A stretch of DNA of 64,000 nt. Source: Sediminibacterium goheungense (GTDB taxonomy: Bacteria; Bacteroidota; Bacteroidia; Chitinophagales; Chitinophagaceae). Shown here piece after piece: positions 44,373 through 53,622 of the stretch (positions within the stretch are counted from its first letter, which is position 1; each line of letters opens with the position of its first letter). The position numbers and the translations under genes were made by a program. The stretch spans positions 310,001 through 374,000 of the forward strand of contig NZ_SNWP01000010.1 of NCBI RefSeq assembly GCF_004361915.1. Direction: 5' to 3'. The notes beneath the pieces are model-generated. The model had not been told where the DNA came from. It saw nothing but the letters and a program-made list of their open reading frames with translations, and ran no database searches.

Positions 44373-45770
44373 TTATACGCCACCTGCTTTTTCCTGTCTG
44401 ATACGAACAGCACCCGCATCATAAACGAACAATACACTTATTGCAGCACAAAGCATGAAAAAACCTGCCAGCACAATGGCATAGATAGGCTGACCGCCAT
44501 AAATATTTTTAACGATCCATCCACCGCCAATACCATTGATGATCTGGGGTAGTGTTATGAAAAAATTAAAGATGCCCATATAGATACCCAGCTTTCCGGC
44601 AGGAATAGAGCCAGAAAGAATAACATATGGCATAGCCAGAATACTTCCCCATGCAAGACCAACACCAATCATTGAATATTTTAATAGCTGAGGGTCTTTA
44701 ATAAAATAGATGGATATTAATCCGATACCGCCTGCTATTAAAGAGAAAGCATGTGTTCCTTTTCTGCCCAACAATTTTGCCATTACAGGTATCAGCAAAG
44801 CATAGATGGCTGCAACAAGATTATAGGTACCGAATGCTGAACTTACAGTATTCCCAGCTTCATTGTATGCAACAGATCTGGCATCTTCAGGTGAAAGACC
44901 GTATACATGTGTAGCAACAGCATCAGTAGTAAACACCCACATACTGAATAAGGCGAACCATGAAAAGAATTGAACAAGTCCAAGTTGCCTCATGGTTTTA
45001 GGCATCTTTTTAAAGTCTTTCAATATTTCTCCTATGCCTGCTTTTTGTGATGCTTCATCAGGCTTACCATGGTATTGTTCATATTCTGCCGGCGGATATT
45101 CTTTCGACAAAAAGACAGTGATGAGGATGGCTATGATAAATACCGCTGCTCCAATGTAAAAAGCATATTTAATATTATCAGCTACCCCAGACTCACCAGC
45201 TTCCTGTGAAAATCCGTTTCTGGCTAGTAATGAGGGAAGTTCAGATCCTACTACAGCACCTACACCAATAAGAAAAGTCTGAATCGCAAATCCACTCGTT
45301 CTTTGTGAATCAGGTAAATTATCGGCAACCAGTGCCCGGAAGGGTTCCATGGCCACATTGAAAGAAGCGTCCATGATCATTACCACTCCGGCGCCTATCC
45401 ATAAGGCAGGTAAGATAGAAGACATGGCAGCAGAATTAGGAAGGAACACCAATGCTGCAGAAGAAAGCAAGGCGCCTATCAGAAAATAGGGTTTTCTTCT
45501 TCCTACCCTGTTCCAGGTTCTATCGCTGTAATGACCAATTAAAGGCTGAACAATCATGCCCATTAAAGGTGCTACAATCCAGAACATGGGAAGATGTTCT
45601 ACATCAGCACCAAATGAACGAAGTATCCTGCTCGTATTTCCATTTTGCAATGCAAATCCAAACTGAACACCCAGAAAACCAAAACTCATAAAAAATATCT
45701 GGGCAATTGACAATCGTGGTTTGGGTTTTAAACCCGAAGGGCTCGAAGTATGTGGTACAGAGCTGGCCAT
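44373..45770 (-). CDS. MFS transporter, sugar type (maltose/GPH-like)
   Basis: 465 residues with 12 membrane helices. Features: GFALQNGNTSRILRSFGADVEHLPMFWIVAPLMGMIVQPLIGHYSDRTWNRVGRRKPYFLIGAL, where the GHYSDRTWNRVGRRKP loop matches the MFS G-x-x-x-D-R-x-x-R-R-K signature seen in the SLC45/MalY-like sugar carriers of Bacteroidota. Together with the adjacent secreted amylase and glgC it is best read as the importer of maltose or maltodextrin. Substrate is inferred from context. The start is ATG, 119 bases from glgC. Confidence 0.85.
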   Translation of the reverse strand: MASSVPHTSSPSGLKPKPRLSIAQIFFMSFGFLGVQFGFALQNGNTSRILRSFGADVEHLPMFWIVAPLMGMIVQPLIGHYSDRTWNRVGRRKPYFLIGALLSSAALVFLPNSAAMSSILPALWIGAGVVMIMDASFNVAMEPFRALVADNLPDSQRTSGFAIQTFLIGVGAVVGSELPSLLARNGFSQEAGESGVADNIKYAFYIGAAVFIIAILITVFLSKEYPPAEYEQYHGKPDEASQKAGIGEILKDFKKMPKTMRQLGLVQFFSWFALFSMWVFTTDAVATHVYGLSPEDARSVAYNEAGNTVSSAFGTYNLVAAIYALLIPVMAKLLGRKGTHAFSLIAGGIGLISIYFIKDPQLLKYSMIGVGLAWGSILAMPYVILSGSIPAGKLGIYMGIFNFFITLPQIINGIGGGWIVKNIYGGQPIYAIVLAGFFMLCAAISVLFVYDAGAVRIRQEKAGGV

Positions 45771-45889
45771 GGCAATCGTTTTGTAATGTGTATAAATTAC
45801 ATATCCTTAAATGTAGTGTATTTTACCTGTAAACTGCATTATCAGTACAGGTTACTTTTCCTACTATTTGTCTTTACGCCGGATACCTG

Positions 45890-47173
45890 TTAAATAACAA
45901 AGCCATCGGGCAATATGGCCAGTTTTTTTACCACCACAATACCATCTTTCACGGTATACAAAGCGTGATCGGTATTAGCTAAATGAGCACCTCCATTGAT
46001 GCGCACATCATTCCCTATTCTACAGTTTTTATCGATGATGGCATCTTTAATATAGCAACGTTCGCCAATACCTATTTTAGGCAGGCCCTTTGAAGTATTC
46101 ATGGCCATTTCTTCGATGGTTTCGTAATAATCATTCCCCATCAGGTAGCTGTTTACAATGGTAGTACCATGACCGATCCGTGATCTGATTCCCACAACAC
46201 TTTGTTCAATCCTGCTGGCATGTATAATGGACCCTTCTGCAATAATGGTTTTTTCCAAAGTAGTGCCGCTGATTTTGGCAGGCGGGAGCATACGCGCACG
46301 GCTGTATACAGTTTTATTATTATCAAATAAATTAAAAGGTGGTATTTCCTGGGTAAGTGCAAGGTTTGCCTCATAAAAGGAATAAATATTACCGATATCT
46401 GTCCAGTATCCGTCGTACTGAAAGCTTACCACTTTATAATTCTGTATGGAATCAGGAATAATTTCCTTACCGAAGTCTGTTGCATTTGGGTGTACTTCAT
46501 TGAGTAAATGATACAATGCTTTTTTACTGAAAATATAAATACCCATCGATGCCAGGTAATGCCTGCCCGCATGTTGCATTTCTGCTCCTGTATCGCTCAC
46601 CCATTCAGGCAATAATTCTTTATTAGGTTTTTCAATAAAGGAAGTAATAAAATTTTCTTCGTCTGATTTCAATATACCGAATTCGGGTGCATCCCTTTCA
46701 TCAACCGGAATGGTTGCAATGGAAATATCTGCTCTCTTTGAGCGATGGCTTTCCAGCATCTCACTAAAGTCCATCTGGTATAACTGATCACCACTGAGAA
46801 TGAGTATGTATTCAAAATCCATATTCGATATATGGCGGAGCGACTGCCTTACTGCATCTGCCGTACCCTGGTACCAACCAGGATTGTCAGGCGTTTGTTC
46901 AGCTGCGAGTATATCAACAAAACCCGTACTGAACGCGCTGAAATGATAAGTATTCTTTATGTGTTTGTTCAAAGAAGCTGAATTAAACTGCGTTAATACA
47001 AACATTCTGTTGATGTTACTATTGATACAGTTACTGATGGGTATATCAACCAAACGATACTTACCGGCAATGGGAACAGCAGGCTTGGAACGGCTTGCTG
47101 TTAACGGATACAGTCGGGTTCCTGCACCACCACCCAGAATCACTGCTAATACTGATTTTGAAATACTATTCAT
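45890..47173 (-). CDS. glgC: Glucose-1-phosphate adenylyltransferase (ADP-glucose pyrophosphorylase)
   Basis: 427 residues. Makes ADP-glucose from glucose-1-phosphate and ATP, the committed step of glycogen synthesis. The nucleotidyltransferase domain has LAVILGGGAGTRLYPLTASRSKPAVPIAGKYRLVD (13-46), SGDQLYQMDF, and the C-terminal left-handed beta-helix begins near 300 (ARMLPPAKISG...IIAEGSIIHAS). The fructose-1,6-bisphosphate activator Lys of enteric enzymes cannot be judged by eye. It is transcribed after glgA with an 85-base gap holding palindrome K. Confidence 0.95.
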   Translation of the reverse strand: MNSISKSVLAVILGGGAGTRLYPLTASRSKPAVPIAGKYRLVDIPISNCINSNINRMFVLTQFNSASLNKHIKNTYHFSAFSTGFVDILAAEQTPDNPGWYQGTADAVRQSLRHISNMDFEYILILSGDQLYQMDFSEMLESHRSKRADISIATIPVDERDAPEFGILKSDEENFITSFIEKPNKELLPEWVSDTGAEMQHAGRHYLASMGIYIFSKKALYHLLNEVHPNATDFGKEIIPDSIQNYKVVSFQYDGYWTDIGNIYSFYEANLALTQEIPPFNLFDNNKTVYSRARMLPPAKISGTTLEKTIIAEGSIIHASRIEQSVVGIRSRIGHGTTIVNSYLMGNDYYETIEEMAMNTSKGLPKIGIGERCYIKDAIIDKNCRIGNDVRINGGAHLANTDHALYTVKDGIVVVKKLAILPDGFVI

Positions 47174-47203
47174 ATGGCTTGTTGTTTGTCATGATTAATT
47201 TTT

Positions 47204-47260
47204 GATCTCCGATGTCAGATGTGGGCAAATCTGCGATCTGGCATCTGATATCTCACATTC
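47204..47260. repeat. Heptad palindrome K (GATGTSR / NNNATCT words)
   Basis: Left: GATCTCC, GATGTCA and GATGTGG (47204-47224). Right: four 7-base words mostly of the form NNNATCT (47233-47260). A core stem pairs 47211-47221 with 47242-47252 (10 of 11). It lies between glgA and glgC on the same strand and uses the same word as element J. Confidence 0.75.
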
Positions 47261-48674
47261 ATTTCAGGCTTTTATACACATTGGTATATTCATCTACTGT
47301 ACTTTCCCAGCTATGATCTATCTCCATCATTTTTTTTCGCATTTTTTCCATTTGCATACTGTCCTGATATACTGAAACGGCACGATTGATTGAGTATGTA
47401 ATATCGTCGGCGCTGGCGTGATTAAACCTGATACCAAAACCATCAGGGTCGCCCATATCCACTACTGTATCCTGCAACCCCCCTGTACTTCTTACCATCG
47501 GAACGGTTCCATAACGCATCGAGTACATCTGATTTAAACCACAAGGCTCAACCCTGCTTGGCATCAGCAGAAAATCTGCCCCGGCATACATAATATGACT
47601 CAATGTTTCATCATAACCGATTACAACATTGAACACCCCTCTATAAGGTTCTGCCATTTGCTGGAACTCCCATTCAACATTGGTTTCACCACTACCTAAT
47701 ACAAGAAAGCATGCTTCCCCGTTTGTTTGCTCAATAGCCTGACGTATAGCATATGGTAAAACATCAGCAGCTTTCTCACCTACGAGTCTTCCAATAAAAA
47801 TAAAAAGTGGCTTTCCGATATCAAGCCCGAACTTTTCGCATAATATCTTTTTATTCTTTTGCTTTCCTGCTGCTATATCTTTTGTACTATAATGATGTGT
47901 AAGGTATTTATCGGTTGCCGGATTCCATACTTCATTATCTATTCCATTCAGAATTCCAACACATTTTCCCCTTTCATATTCAAATAGCTTTTCCAGTCCA
48001 TTTGAATTCGTTCTGAGTTCATCCATATAACTCCAACTCACTGTTGTGACCTTACTGGCGCATTTAATACCTGAGGCTAGAGGATTGATGGTATCGTTCC
48101 AATCGAGCATCCCTCTTTTCCAGAGGTCCCATCTCGGTATATAACGGCTTTTATCCCAGCCCATCCAACCCTGGTATTGGGCATTGTGAATGGTAAGAAC
48201 AGAAGGAATATGCCTCAGCCTGTTATAATCATAACAATACTGCATCATAAATGGGATCAAACCTGTGTGGTAGTCATGGCAATGAACAATATCCGGCTCA
48301 TGCTCCCAATGCACCATCCAGTTTACAAATGCGATCTGAAAAGCCGTAAATCTTTCCGCATCATCATCATAGCCATAAATTTTCTGTCTGTCGAGTAAGC
48401 CATTGATATCAATCAGATAAAGATCATAACCCAGCTTATTGCTACTTTCTTTGATCACCGTATAATCGAATACCCAGTTGCCCAAATTCGTTTGCCCTTT
48501 AAAGTCTACCGTCCACTCATTATCATACAGGAATTTGGTTCTGTACATGGGCATTACCACTTTGGCTATATGCCCGGCTTTCACCTGGTATTTGGGTAGT
48601 GCCCCAACCACATCCCCCAAGCCGCCAGCCTTGGCAACCGGGTAACATTCAGCACTCACATGAATAATCTCCAT
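47259..48674 (-). CDS. glgA: Glycogen synthase
   Basis: 471 residues, a GT5-family glycogen synthase using ADP-glucose. N-terminal signature AKAGGLGDVVGALPKYQV (14-31) binds ADP-glucose. The acceptor domain has HCHDYHTGLIPFMM and LTIHNAQYQGW, and the C-terminal domain has IFIGRLVGEKAADVL and PSRVEPCGLNQMYSMRYGTVPMVRSTGGLQDTV. All expected motifs are present. It lies divergent to the FucP-type transporter and upstream of glgC. A possible promoter lies 26-56 bases before the ATG. Confidence 0.96.
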   Translation of the reverse strand: MEIIHVSAECYPVAKAGGLGDVVGALPKYQVKAGHIAKVVMPMYRTKFLYDNEWTVDFKGQTNLGNWVFDYTVIKESSNKLGYDLYLIDINGLLDRQKIYGYDDDAERFTAFQIAFVNWMVHWEHEPDIVHCHDYHTGLIPFMMQYCYDYNRLRHIPSVLTIHNAQYQGWMGWDKSRYIPRWDLWKRGMLDWNDTINPLASGIKCASKVTTVSWSYMDELRTNSNGLEKLFEYERGKCVGILNGIDNEVWNPATDKYLTHHYSTKDIAAGKQKNKKILCEKFGLDIGKPLFIFIGRLVGEKAADVLPYAIRQAIEQTNGEACFLVLGSGETNVEWEFQQMAEPYRGVFNVVIGYDETLSHIMYAGADFLLMPSRVEPCGLNQMYSMRYGTVPMVRSTGGLQDTVVDMGDPDGFGIRFNHASADDITYSINRAVSVYQDSMQMEKMRKKMMEIDHSWESTVDEYTNVYKSLK

Positions 48675-48699
48675 GAATCACAGTTTGTCTTGTTTGCTC

Positions 48700-48730
48700 T
48701 CAAGTTAGGAAGTAAAATGGTACCATCAAA
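48700..48730 (-). promoter_or_regulatory. Possible glgA promoter
   Basis: Minus strand: TTTG (48730-48727), a 19-base spacer and TAACTTGA (48707-48700), a poorer match to TAnnTTTG. The spacing is right. Confidence 0.35.
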
Positions 48731-48799
48731 TTCTACTTTAAAATTTTTCCGGCTGATTTTTCTCGTTATTTTACAGCCCATATAAAACGACCGATTGTT

Positions 48800-50491
48800 A
48801 TGACCCAGCCAAAACAACCAACCAATACCGGCGCATTGACCACCCTTGTTGTAGTATTCTTCTTTTGGGGTTTCATTGCAGCCGGCAATAGTGTTTTTAT
48901 TCCCTTCTGTAAACACTACTTCAGTCTTGATCAATTCCAAAGTCAGTTAATTGATTTTGCTTTTTACCTTGCATATTATATTGGGGCACTCGGACTTTTT
49001 GCCTATGGAGCTTTTGGTGGAAAGGATTTAGTAGGAAAATGGGGATATAAGAAAAGTATTGTATATGGTCTTTTATTCTCTGCGATAGGTGCTGCTGCTA
49101 TGATTATTGCAGTGAATGCAAACACTTTTGCCGGTATGCTAGTAGGGCTATTTATCGTTGCACTGGGTTTTTCCCTCCAACAAACGGCAGCACAACCTTT
49201 TTCGATTACCCTTGGTGATCCTTCAACAGGTACCAGCCGGGTGAATCTCGGCGGAGGGGTTAATTCTTTTGGTACCACTATCGGGCCTATTGTGGTTGCA
49301 CTCGCTTTATTTGGCACAACCGCTGCCATTACTGATGAACAGATTAAAGGTTTAAGTCTAAGTAAGGTAATTATTCTTTATAGTTGTGTGGGAGGATTAT
49401 TTATTGCAGCAGCAGCACTGTTTCATTTTTCCAAAAAAGTACCGGCAGGTATTTTAGAAGAAAAAACAGAACCGGCCAATAAAGCACTAACCACACTTAT
49501 TATCATGACCGGCTTACTGGTTGTAATGTTTGTTCCGATTTTTAACAGTTATAAAAACCTCGCACCCGATCTGAGTGCCGCTGCGCAACATGAACTGGAA
49601 ACCTATCGAATGAAATGGTTATTCGGGGCGTTGGCAGTTGTTGTGATTGGGTTGGTTGCAGCAAATTATACCGCTCAGAGAAAATCTGATGGCTGGGGTG
49701 CTATGAAATATCCGCAACTGGTACTTGGCATGCTGGGTATTTTTGTATACGTAGGCGTTGAGGTTTCTATTGGTAGTAATCTGGGAGAATTATTAAAGCA
49801 AGCTGATTTCGGAGGCTACCAATCATCACAAATCGCCCCTTTTATTTCTATGTATTGGGGAAGTCTGATGATTGGTCGCTGGGCTGGCGCAATCAGTGCA
49901 TTTGAACTCAAAAGTTCAACGCACAAAATGATGACCTTTATTGTACCATTAATTGCATTTGGTATTGTTATCGGGGCCAATAGTATTGCACAATATGATA
50001 TGACGCCTTTGTACTGGTACATTATATGTGTACTGATACAAATCGTTGCATTTTTTATCAGTCAGGATAAACCTGCCCGAACCTTACTCATATTCAGTGT
50101 ATTGGGTGTAACAGCAATGGCCATTGGTATTTTTACCAAAGGAACAGTTTCTATTTATGCTTTTTTAAGCGGAGGCCTTTGCTGCTCCATTATGTGGCCA
50201 TGTATATTCTCCCTATCTATCGCAGGACTAGGGAAGTATACAACCCAGGGATCTGCATTTCTCATTATGATGATTTTGGGAGGTGGTATTATTCCTCCTA
50301 TTCAGGGGAAAATGGCAGATTACCTGCAATCATCTAATGCTGAAACTGCCGGTTATGGTATTCATCAGTCCTATTGGGTATGTTTAATTTGCTTTGCTTA
50401 TCTGGTTTTCTTTGCAGTTATTGTAAAAGGTATTCTTCGCAAACAGGGCATCGATTACGAAACCGAAAAAACAACCGGAAGCGGACATTAA
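48800..50491 (+). CDS. Sugar MFS transporter, FucP/GluP type, with enlarged central region
   Basis: 563 residues. The N-terminal half has the FucP-family marks [24 protein letters not shown] and [40 protein letters not shown]; the C-terminal half has [17 protein letters not shown] and [33 protein letters not shown] normal FucP has about 430 residues; here about 90-100 extra residues with two more hydrophobic stretches lie between the halves (about 230-300). Proton-coupled import of glucose, galactose or fucose is inferred; the glucokinase gene 25 bases downstream favours glucose. Confidence 0.88.
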   Translation: MTQPKQPTNTGALTTLVVVFFFWGFIAAGNSVFIPFCKHYFSLDQFQSQLIDFAFYLAYYIGALGLFAYGAFGGKDLVGKWGYKKSIVYGLLFSAIGAAAMIIAVNANTFAGMLVGLFIVALGFSLQQTAAQPFSITLGDPSTGTSRVNLGGGVNSFGTTIGPIVVALALFGTTAAITDEQIKGLSLSKVIILYSCVGGLFIAAAALFHFSKKVPAGILEEKTEPANKALTTLIIMTGLLVVMFVPIFNSYKNLAPDLSAAAQHELETYRMKWLFGALAVVVIGLVAANYTAQRKSDGWGAMKYPQLVLGMLGIFVYVGVEVSIGSNLGELLKQADFGGYQSSQIAPFISMYWGSLMIGRWAGAISAFELKSSTHKMMTFIVPLIAFGIVIGANSIAQYDMTPLYWYIICVLIQIVAFFISQDKPARTLLIFSVLGVTAMAIGIFTKGTVSIYAFLSGGLCCSIMWPCIFSLSIAGLGKYTTQGSAFLIMMILGGGIIPPIQGKMADYLQSSNAETAGYGIHQSYWVCLICFAYLVFFAVIVKGILRKQGIDYETEKTTGSGH

Positions 50492-50516
50492 TTGTTTGTA
50501 ATTAAAATGATTTTTT

Positions 50517-51494
50517 ATGGCTACCAGTTCTACGGCTTTAGAACCCCTCGCAATAGGCATTGACATTGGCGGTACCGGAACCAAGTTTGGCATTGTTGAC
50601 CGTGTGGGGAATGTTTTATTCTCGAGTGAAATGTCGACACGCAAACATGCAGAAGTAACATCCTTTATAGATGAGTTATATAATTTACTGAACGAACTCA
50701 TCATCAAAGCAGGGGGCATTGGCAGAATGAAAGGTATCGGTGTGGGAGCACCCAATGGTAATTTTTACACGGGTACCATTGAGTATGCCCCTAATCTTCC
50801 CTGGAAGGGCATTATTCCATTGGCAAAGCTGCTGGAAGACAAATTCAAATTACCTGTAACACTTACCAATGATGCCAATGCTGCTGCTATCGGTGAAATG
50901 ATGTATGGTGCCGCAAAAGGTATGAATGATTTTATCATGATTACTTTGGGAACCGGTGTGGGCAGTGGTATTGTAGCCAATGGAAAACTGGTGTACGGCC
51001 ATGATGGTTTTGCCGGTGAACTCGGGCATACCATCATTATCCCGGATGGTCGTTTACATGAGGGCACCGGTAAACGCGGTTCTCTGGAGAGTTATGCATC
51101 TGCTACCGGCGTAAGACTTACCACCCTTGAGCTATTAGAGAAAAGCGACCAGCCCAGTTGGTTGAGAAATGTACCTAAAGACGAAATTGATTCCAGAAAA
51201 GTATACGATGCTGCCATGGAAGGTGATGAACTGGCTAAGGAAATTTTCGAGTACACAGGAAAAATATTGGGTCTTGCCCTCGCGAATTTTGTTATGTTCT
51301 CAAGTCCGGAAGCCATCGTATTATTCGGTGGCCTTACCAAAGCCGGCGATCTAATTCTCAAACCTACCCGCGAAAGCATGGAAGATAACCTGATCCAGGT
51401 ATTTCAAAACAAAGTAAAAATTCTGGTCAGCCACCTGAAAGAATCTGATGCAGCTATTTTAGGTGCTTCAGCGCTTGTGTGGGAGAAAAATTAA
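50517..51494 (+). CDS. ROK-family glucokinase lacking the zinc cysteines
   Basis: 325 residues. ATP site DIGGTGTKFG (16-25), GVGAPN, NDANAAAIGE (118-127), LGTGVGSGIVANG and GELGH (167-171) mark a ROK sugar kinase. In most ROK proteins GELGH is followed by a zinc motif C-x-C-G-x-x-G-C-x-E. Here the aligned segment at 182-191 is E-G-T-G-K-R-G-S-L-E, with Glu, Thr and Ser at the Cys positions, so the zinc is probably not bound. Likely phosphorylates glucose. Co-transcribed with the transporter upstream (25-base gap). Confidence 0.87.
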   Translation: MATSSTALEPLAIGIDIGGTGTKFGIVDRVGNVLFSSEMSTRKHAEVTSFIDELYNLLNELIIKAGGIGRMKGIGVGAPNGNFYTGTIEYAPNLPWKGIIPLAKLLEDKFKLPVTLTNDANAAAIGEMMYGAAKGMNDFIMITLGTGVGSGIVANGKLVYGHDGFAGELGHTIIIPDGRLHEGTGKRGSLESYASATGVRLTTLELLEKSDQPSWLRNVPKDEIDSRKVYDAAMEGDELAKEIFEYTGKILGLALANFVMFSSPEAIVLFGGLTKAGDLILKPTRESMEDNLIQVFQNKVKILVSHLKESDAAILGASALVWEKN

Positions 51495-51522
51495 GAGAGA
51501 AATAGCCACAAATTTCAAGCTG

Positions 51523-51557
51523 TAAGTAGGTTTTTATTAAGCTGATAAACCCACTTA
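51523..51557. terminator. Hairpin after the glucokinase gene
   Basis: TAAGTAGGTTT (51523-51533) pairs with AAACCCACTTA (51547-51557) with one mismatch. It lies 29 bases after the stop, between convergent genes; terminator role inferred. Confidence 0.45.
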
Positions 51558-51633
51558 TAGTTTGAGTCTTTGCTGTTTCTGATCCTACACATGCCATCAG
51601 ACTTTTTTAAGGATATATATTCACCCAGGTAAC

Positions 51634-51676
51634 CATTTCCTGTTTACGCATTTGGATAAATGACTAACAGGAAATG
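51634..51676. terminator. Second hairpin in the same convergent gap
   Basis: CATTTCCTGTT (51634-51644) and AACAGGAAATG (51666-51676) form a perfect 11-bp stem with a 21-base loop, 26 bases from the end of the minus-strand DUF4239 gene. Possibly the terminator of that gene. Confidence 0.5.
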
Positions 51677-51701
51677 AGAAAGAATGACAATAAATCTCCT
51701 T

Positions 51702-52475
51702 TTACTTTTCTTGATTTATCAGCAATGCTTTAAAGTATTGCTGTTGCTCATCCATATTAATAATACCACGTCTTGGTCTGTCAAGATCCAGAATCACATA
51801 AATAACCAATATGGTAAGCACCACAAACCCGAGTATCGTTATTTTCTCCATTTTTTTTCCTGAAGGGATTACATATCCTGCAAAAAATGAACAGGCCATC
51901 GATAGTAAAAACAGCAATACAATAATAGAATCAGGCACACGACTTTTTCCGGCTGCGGTTCTTAATGTGGTTGCATCATACATCGTATTGAGTGCTGGTA
52001 TCATCTGTTGTGTAGCAGTAATATTTTCAGCTTTACGGGAGCCTTGAATGGCTCTGCTCCACAAACTTTTAAATATGATTTCCGTATTTACTTTTGCCTG
52101 GTTAAACAGCATTGTATCTCTGCCTGCATCATAATAAGCTATACGGGCTTTAATATATTCCTGAAAATCTTGTCTGAATGCATTTCGTAAGCTATCCTCA
52201 TACATATCTGCCCTGAGCAAAGCTGTTCCGATGTCATTAGCCTCTTCGACCATAATTGCTTTTCTGGCATCATATCGGCTTGCAGACATACTGAATGTAA
52301 AGGCAAGCAGCAATCCCAATAACCCGAACAAAGAGCCCTCAATTGCGCTTAATGGAGTAGCTTCCTCTTTTCTGTTTCTTAGTATAGCACCAATCCATAC
52401 CATGCCTGTCATTAACAAAAAGAGAATAAGGCATAATAACCATGTATCAGTTTGATAGATCAATGATTCATTCAT
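51702..52475 (-). CDS. DUF4239 (bestrophin-like) membrane protein
   Basis: 257 residues with two N-terminal membrane helices (about 12-31 and 46-65), a long helical cytoplasmic section starting DARKAIMVEEANDIGTALLRADM, and two C-terminal helices (about 188-206 and 213-231). The RYDARKAIMVEEANDIGTA segment is typical of DUF4239, called bestrophin-like for its shape. Function unknown; an ion channel role is only an analogy. A strong terminator separates it from lipA upstream. Confidence 0.82.
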   Translation of the reverse strand: MNESLIYQTDTWLLCLILFLLMTGMVWIGAILRNRKEEATPLSAIEGSLFGLLGLLLAFTFSMSASRYDARKAIMVEEANDIGTALLRADMYEDSLRNAFRQDFQEYIKARIAYYDAGRDTMLFNQAKVNTEIIFKSLWSRAIQGSRKAENITATQQMIPALNTMYDATTLRTAAGKSRVPDSIIVLLFLLSMACSFFAGYVIPSGKKMEKITILGFVVLTILVIYVILDLDRPRRGIINMDEQQQYFKALLINQEK

Positions 52476-52484
52476 AAGAGAAAA

Positions 52485-52527
52485 TTAATTAAAAACGCCG
52501 GATAAATTATCCGGCGTTTTTAATTAA
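52485..52527. terminator. Bidirectional terminator at the end of lipA
   Basis: Perfect 21-bp inverted repeat (52485-52505 with 52507-52527) around one central base, with a GC core CGCCGGATAA and A/T runs on both outer sides. It overlaps the lipA stop codon at 52524. The best-formed terminator in the window. Confidence 0.95.
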
Positions 52528-53462
52528 AGATGTATCATTTGTGCTTTTTCTTCCATCCACTTATTCCTTCCCCATCCCTTTATCACATGTTTTTCACTAT
52601 GGTAGGAAGAACGCACCAGCGGACCGCTTTCTACATAATCAAAACCAAGTTCATAACCTATTTCGCGTAATTCAGCGAACTCATCAGGATGCACAAAACG
52701 CTGAACAGTTAAATGTTTTTTGGTTGGTTGCAGGTATTGGCCGAGTGTCAGTACATCACATCCTACATTCACTAAATCTCTCATACTCTGTACCACTTCT
52801 TCCTTGGTTTCTCCCAATCCAAGCATCATCCCGGTTTTGGTACGCATTCCTCCTTTTTTCAGAAGGTTCAATACTTCAAGACTTCTATGGTATTTGGCCT
52901 GTACACGGACCTGACGGGTTAAACGCTCAACAGTTTCCATATTATGGCTCACTACCTCGGGTGCTGCCTCAATAATGCGTTGTACCTGATCTGCATTCCC
53001 TTTAAAATCCGGTATCAGCGTTTCTAGTGTGGTATCCGGATTGAGGTTTTTTACAGCTTTGATGGTATTGTACCAGATAATGGAACCTCCGTCTTTCAAT
53101 TCATCCCTATCCACGCTTGTCAGTACCGCATGTTTCACTTTCATCAGGTGAATGGCTTCGGCCACGCGCTGTGGTTCGTCCCAGTCAACCGGCTCCGGGC
53201 GGCCGGTAGCTACGGCACAAAAGCCACAACTACGGGTACATACATTACCTAGTATCATGAAAGTGGCTGTTCCCTCACCCCAGCACTCACCCATATTCGG
53301 GCAATTGCCACTTTCGCAGATGGTATGTAGTTTATGGGTATCAACAAGCCCTCTCACATGTTTATAGCTTTCACCTATAGGCAATTTAACCCTTAACCAG
53401 GAAGGTTTTTGTATTTTGGAACTGGTAGCATCCACTTTTGACACAACTGGTAACTCTTGCAT
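52524..53462 (-). CDS. lipA: Lipoyl synthase
   Basis: 312 residues. A radical-SAM enzyme that inserts two sulfurs into protein-bound octanoate to make lipoate. Both iron-sulfur sites are intact: the auxiliary cluster Cys49, Cys54 and Cys60 ([12 protein letters not shown]) and the radical-SAM Cys75, Cys79 and Cys82 (CTRSCGFC). The closing VRSSYHSE motif supplies the Ser ligand of the auxiliary cluster. It is transcribed alone; lipB is not in the window. Heptad element I lies upstream of the start. Confidence 0.97.
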   Translation of the reverse strand: MQELPVVSKVDATSSKIQKPSWLRVKLPIGESYKHVRGLVDTHKLHTICESGNCPNMGECWGEGTATFMILGNVCTRSCGFCAVATGRPEPVDWDEPQRVAEAIHLMKVKHAVLTSVDRDELKDGGSIIWYNTIKAVKNLNPDTTLETLIPDFKGNADQVQRIIEAAPEVVSHNMETVERLTRQVRVQAKYHRSLEVLNLLKKGGMRTKTGMMLGLGETKEEVVQSMRDLVNVGCDVLTLGQYLQPTKKHLTVQRFVHPDEFAELREIGYELGFDYVESGPLVRSSYHSEKHVIKGWGRNKWMEEKAQMIHL

Positions 53463-53475
53463 GTAAATCCTTTTT

Positions 53476-53609
53476 AGTCCGTAAGACAGAAGACCGAAAG
53501 TCCGTAAATGGAAAAATGAATAAATTACTAGTTATAACAGATTCACAGACCCTTTGTTCCCGAACGAATCATCTCGCGGTCTTTCGGTCTTCCGGCTTTC
53601 GGACTTTCC
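53476..53609. repeat. Palindrome I (AGWCCGNA words, period 7-8)
   Basis: Left arm 53476-53504 and right arm 53577-53605 (29 bases each) are complementary with about five mismatches and a 72-base loop. Each arm is built of 7-8-base words around AGTCCG or AGACCG. It lies between the lipA start and the end of the next minus-strand gene. Confidence 0.78.
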
Positions 53610-53622
53610 CTGCAAAAATAGG

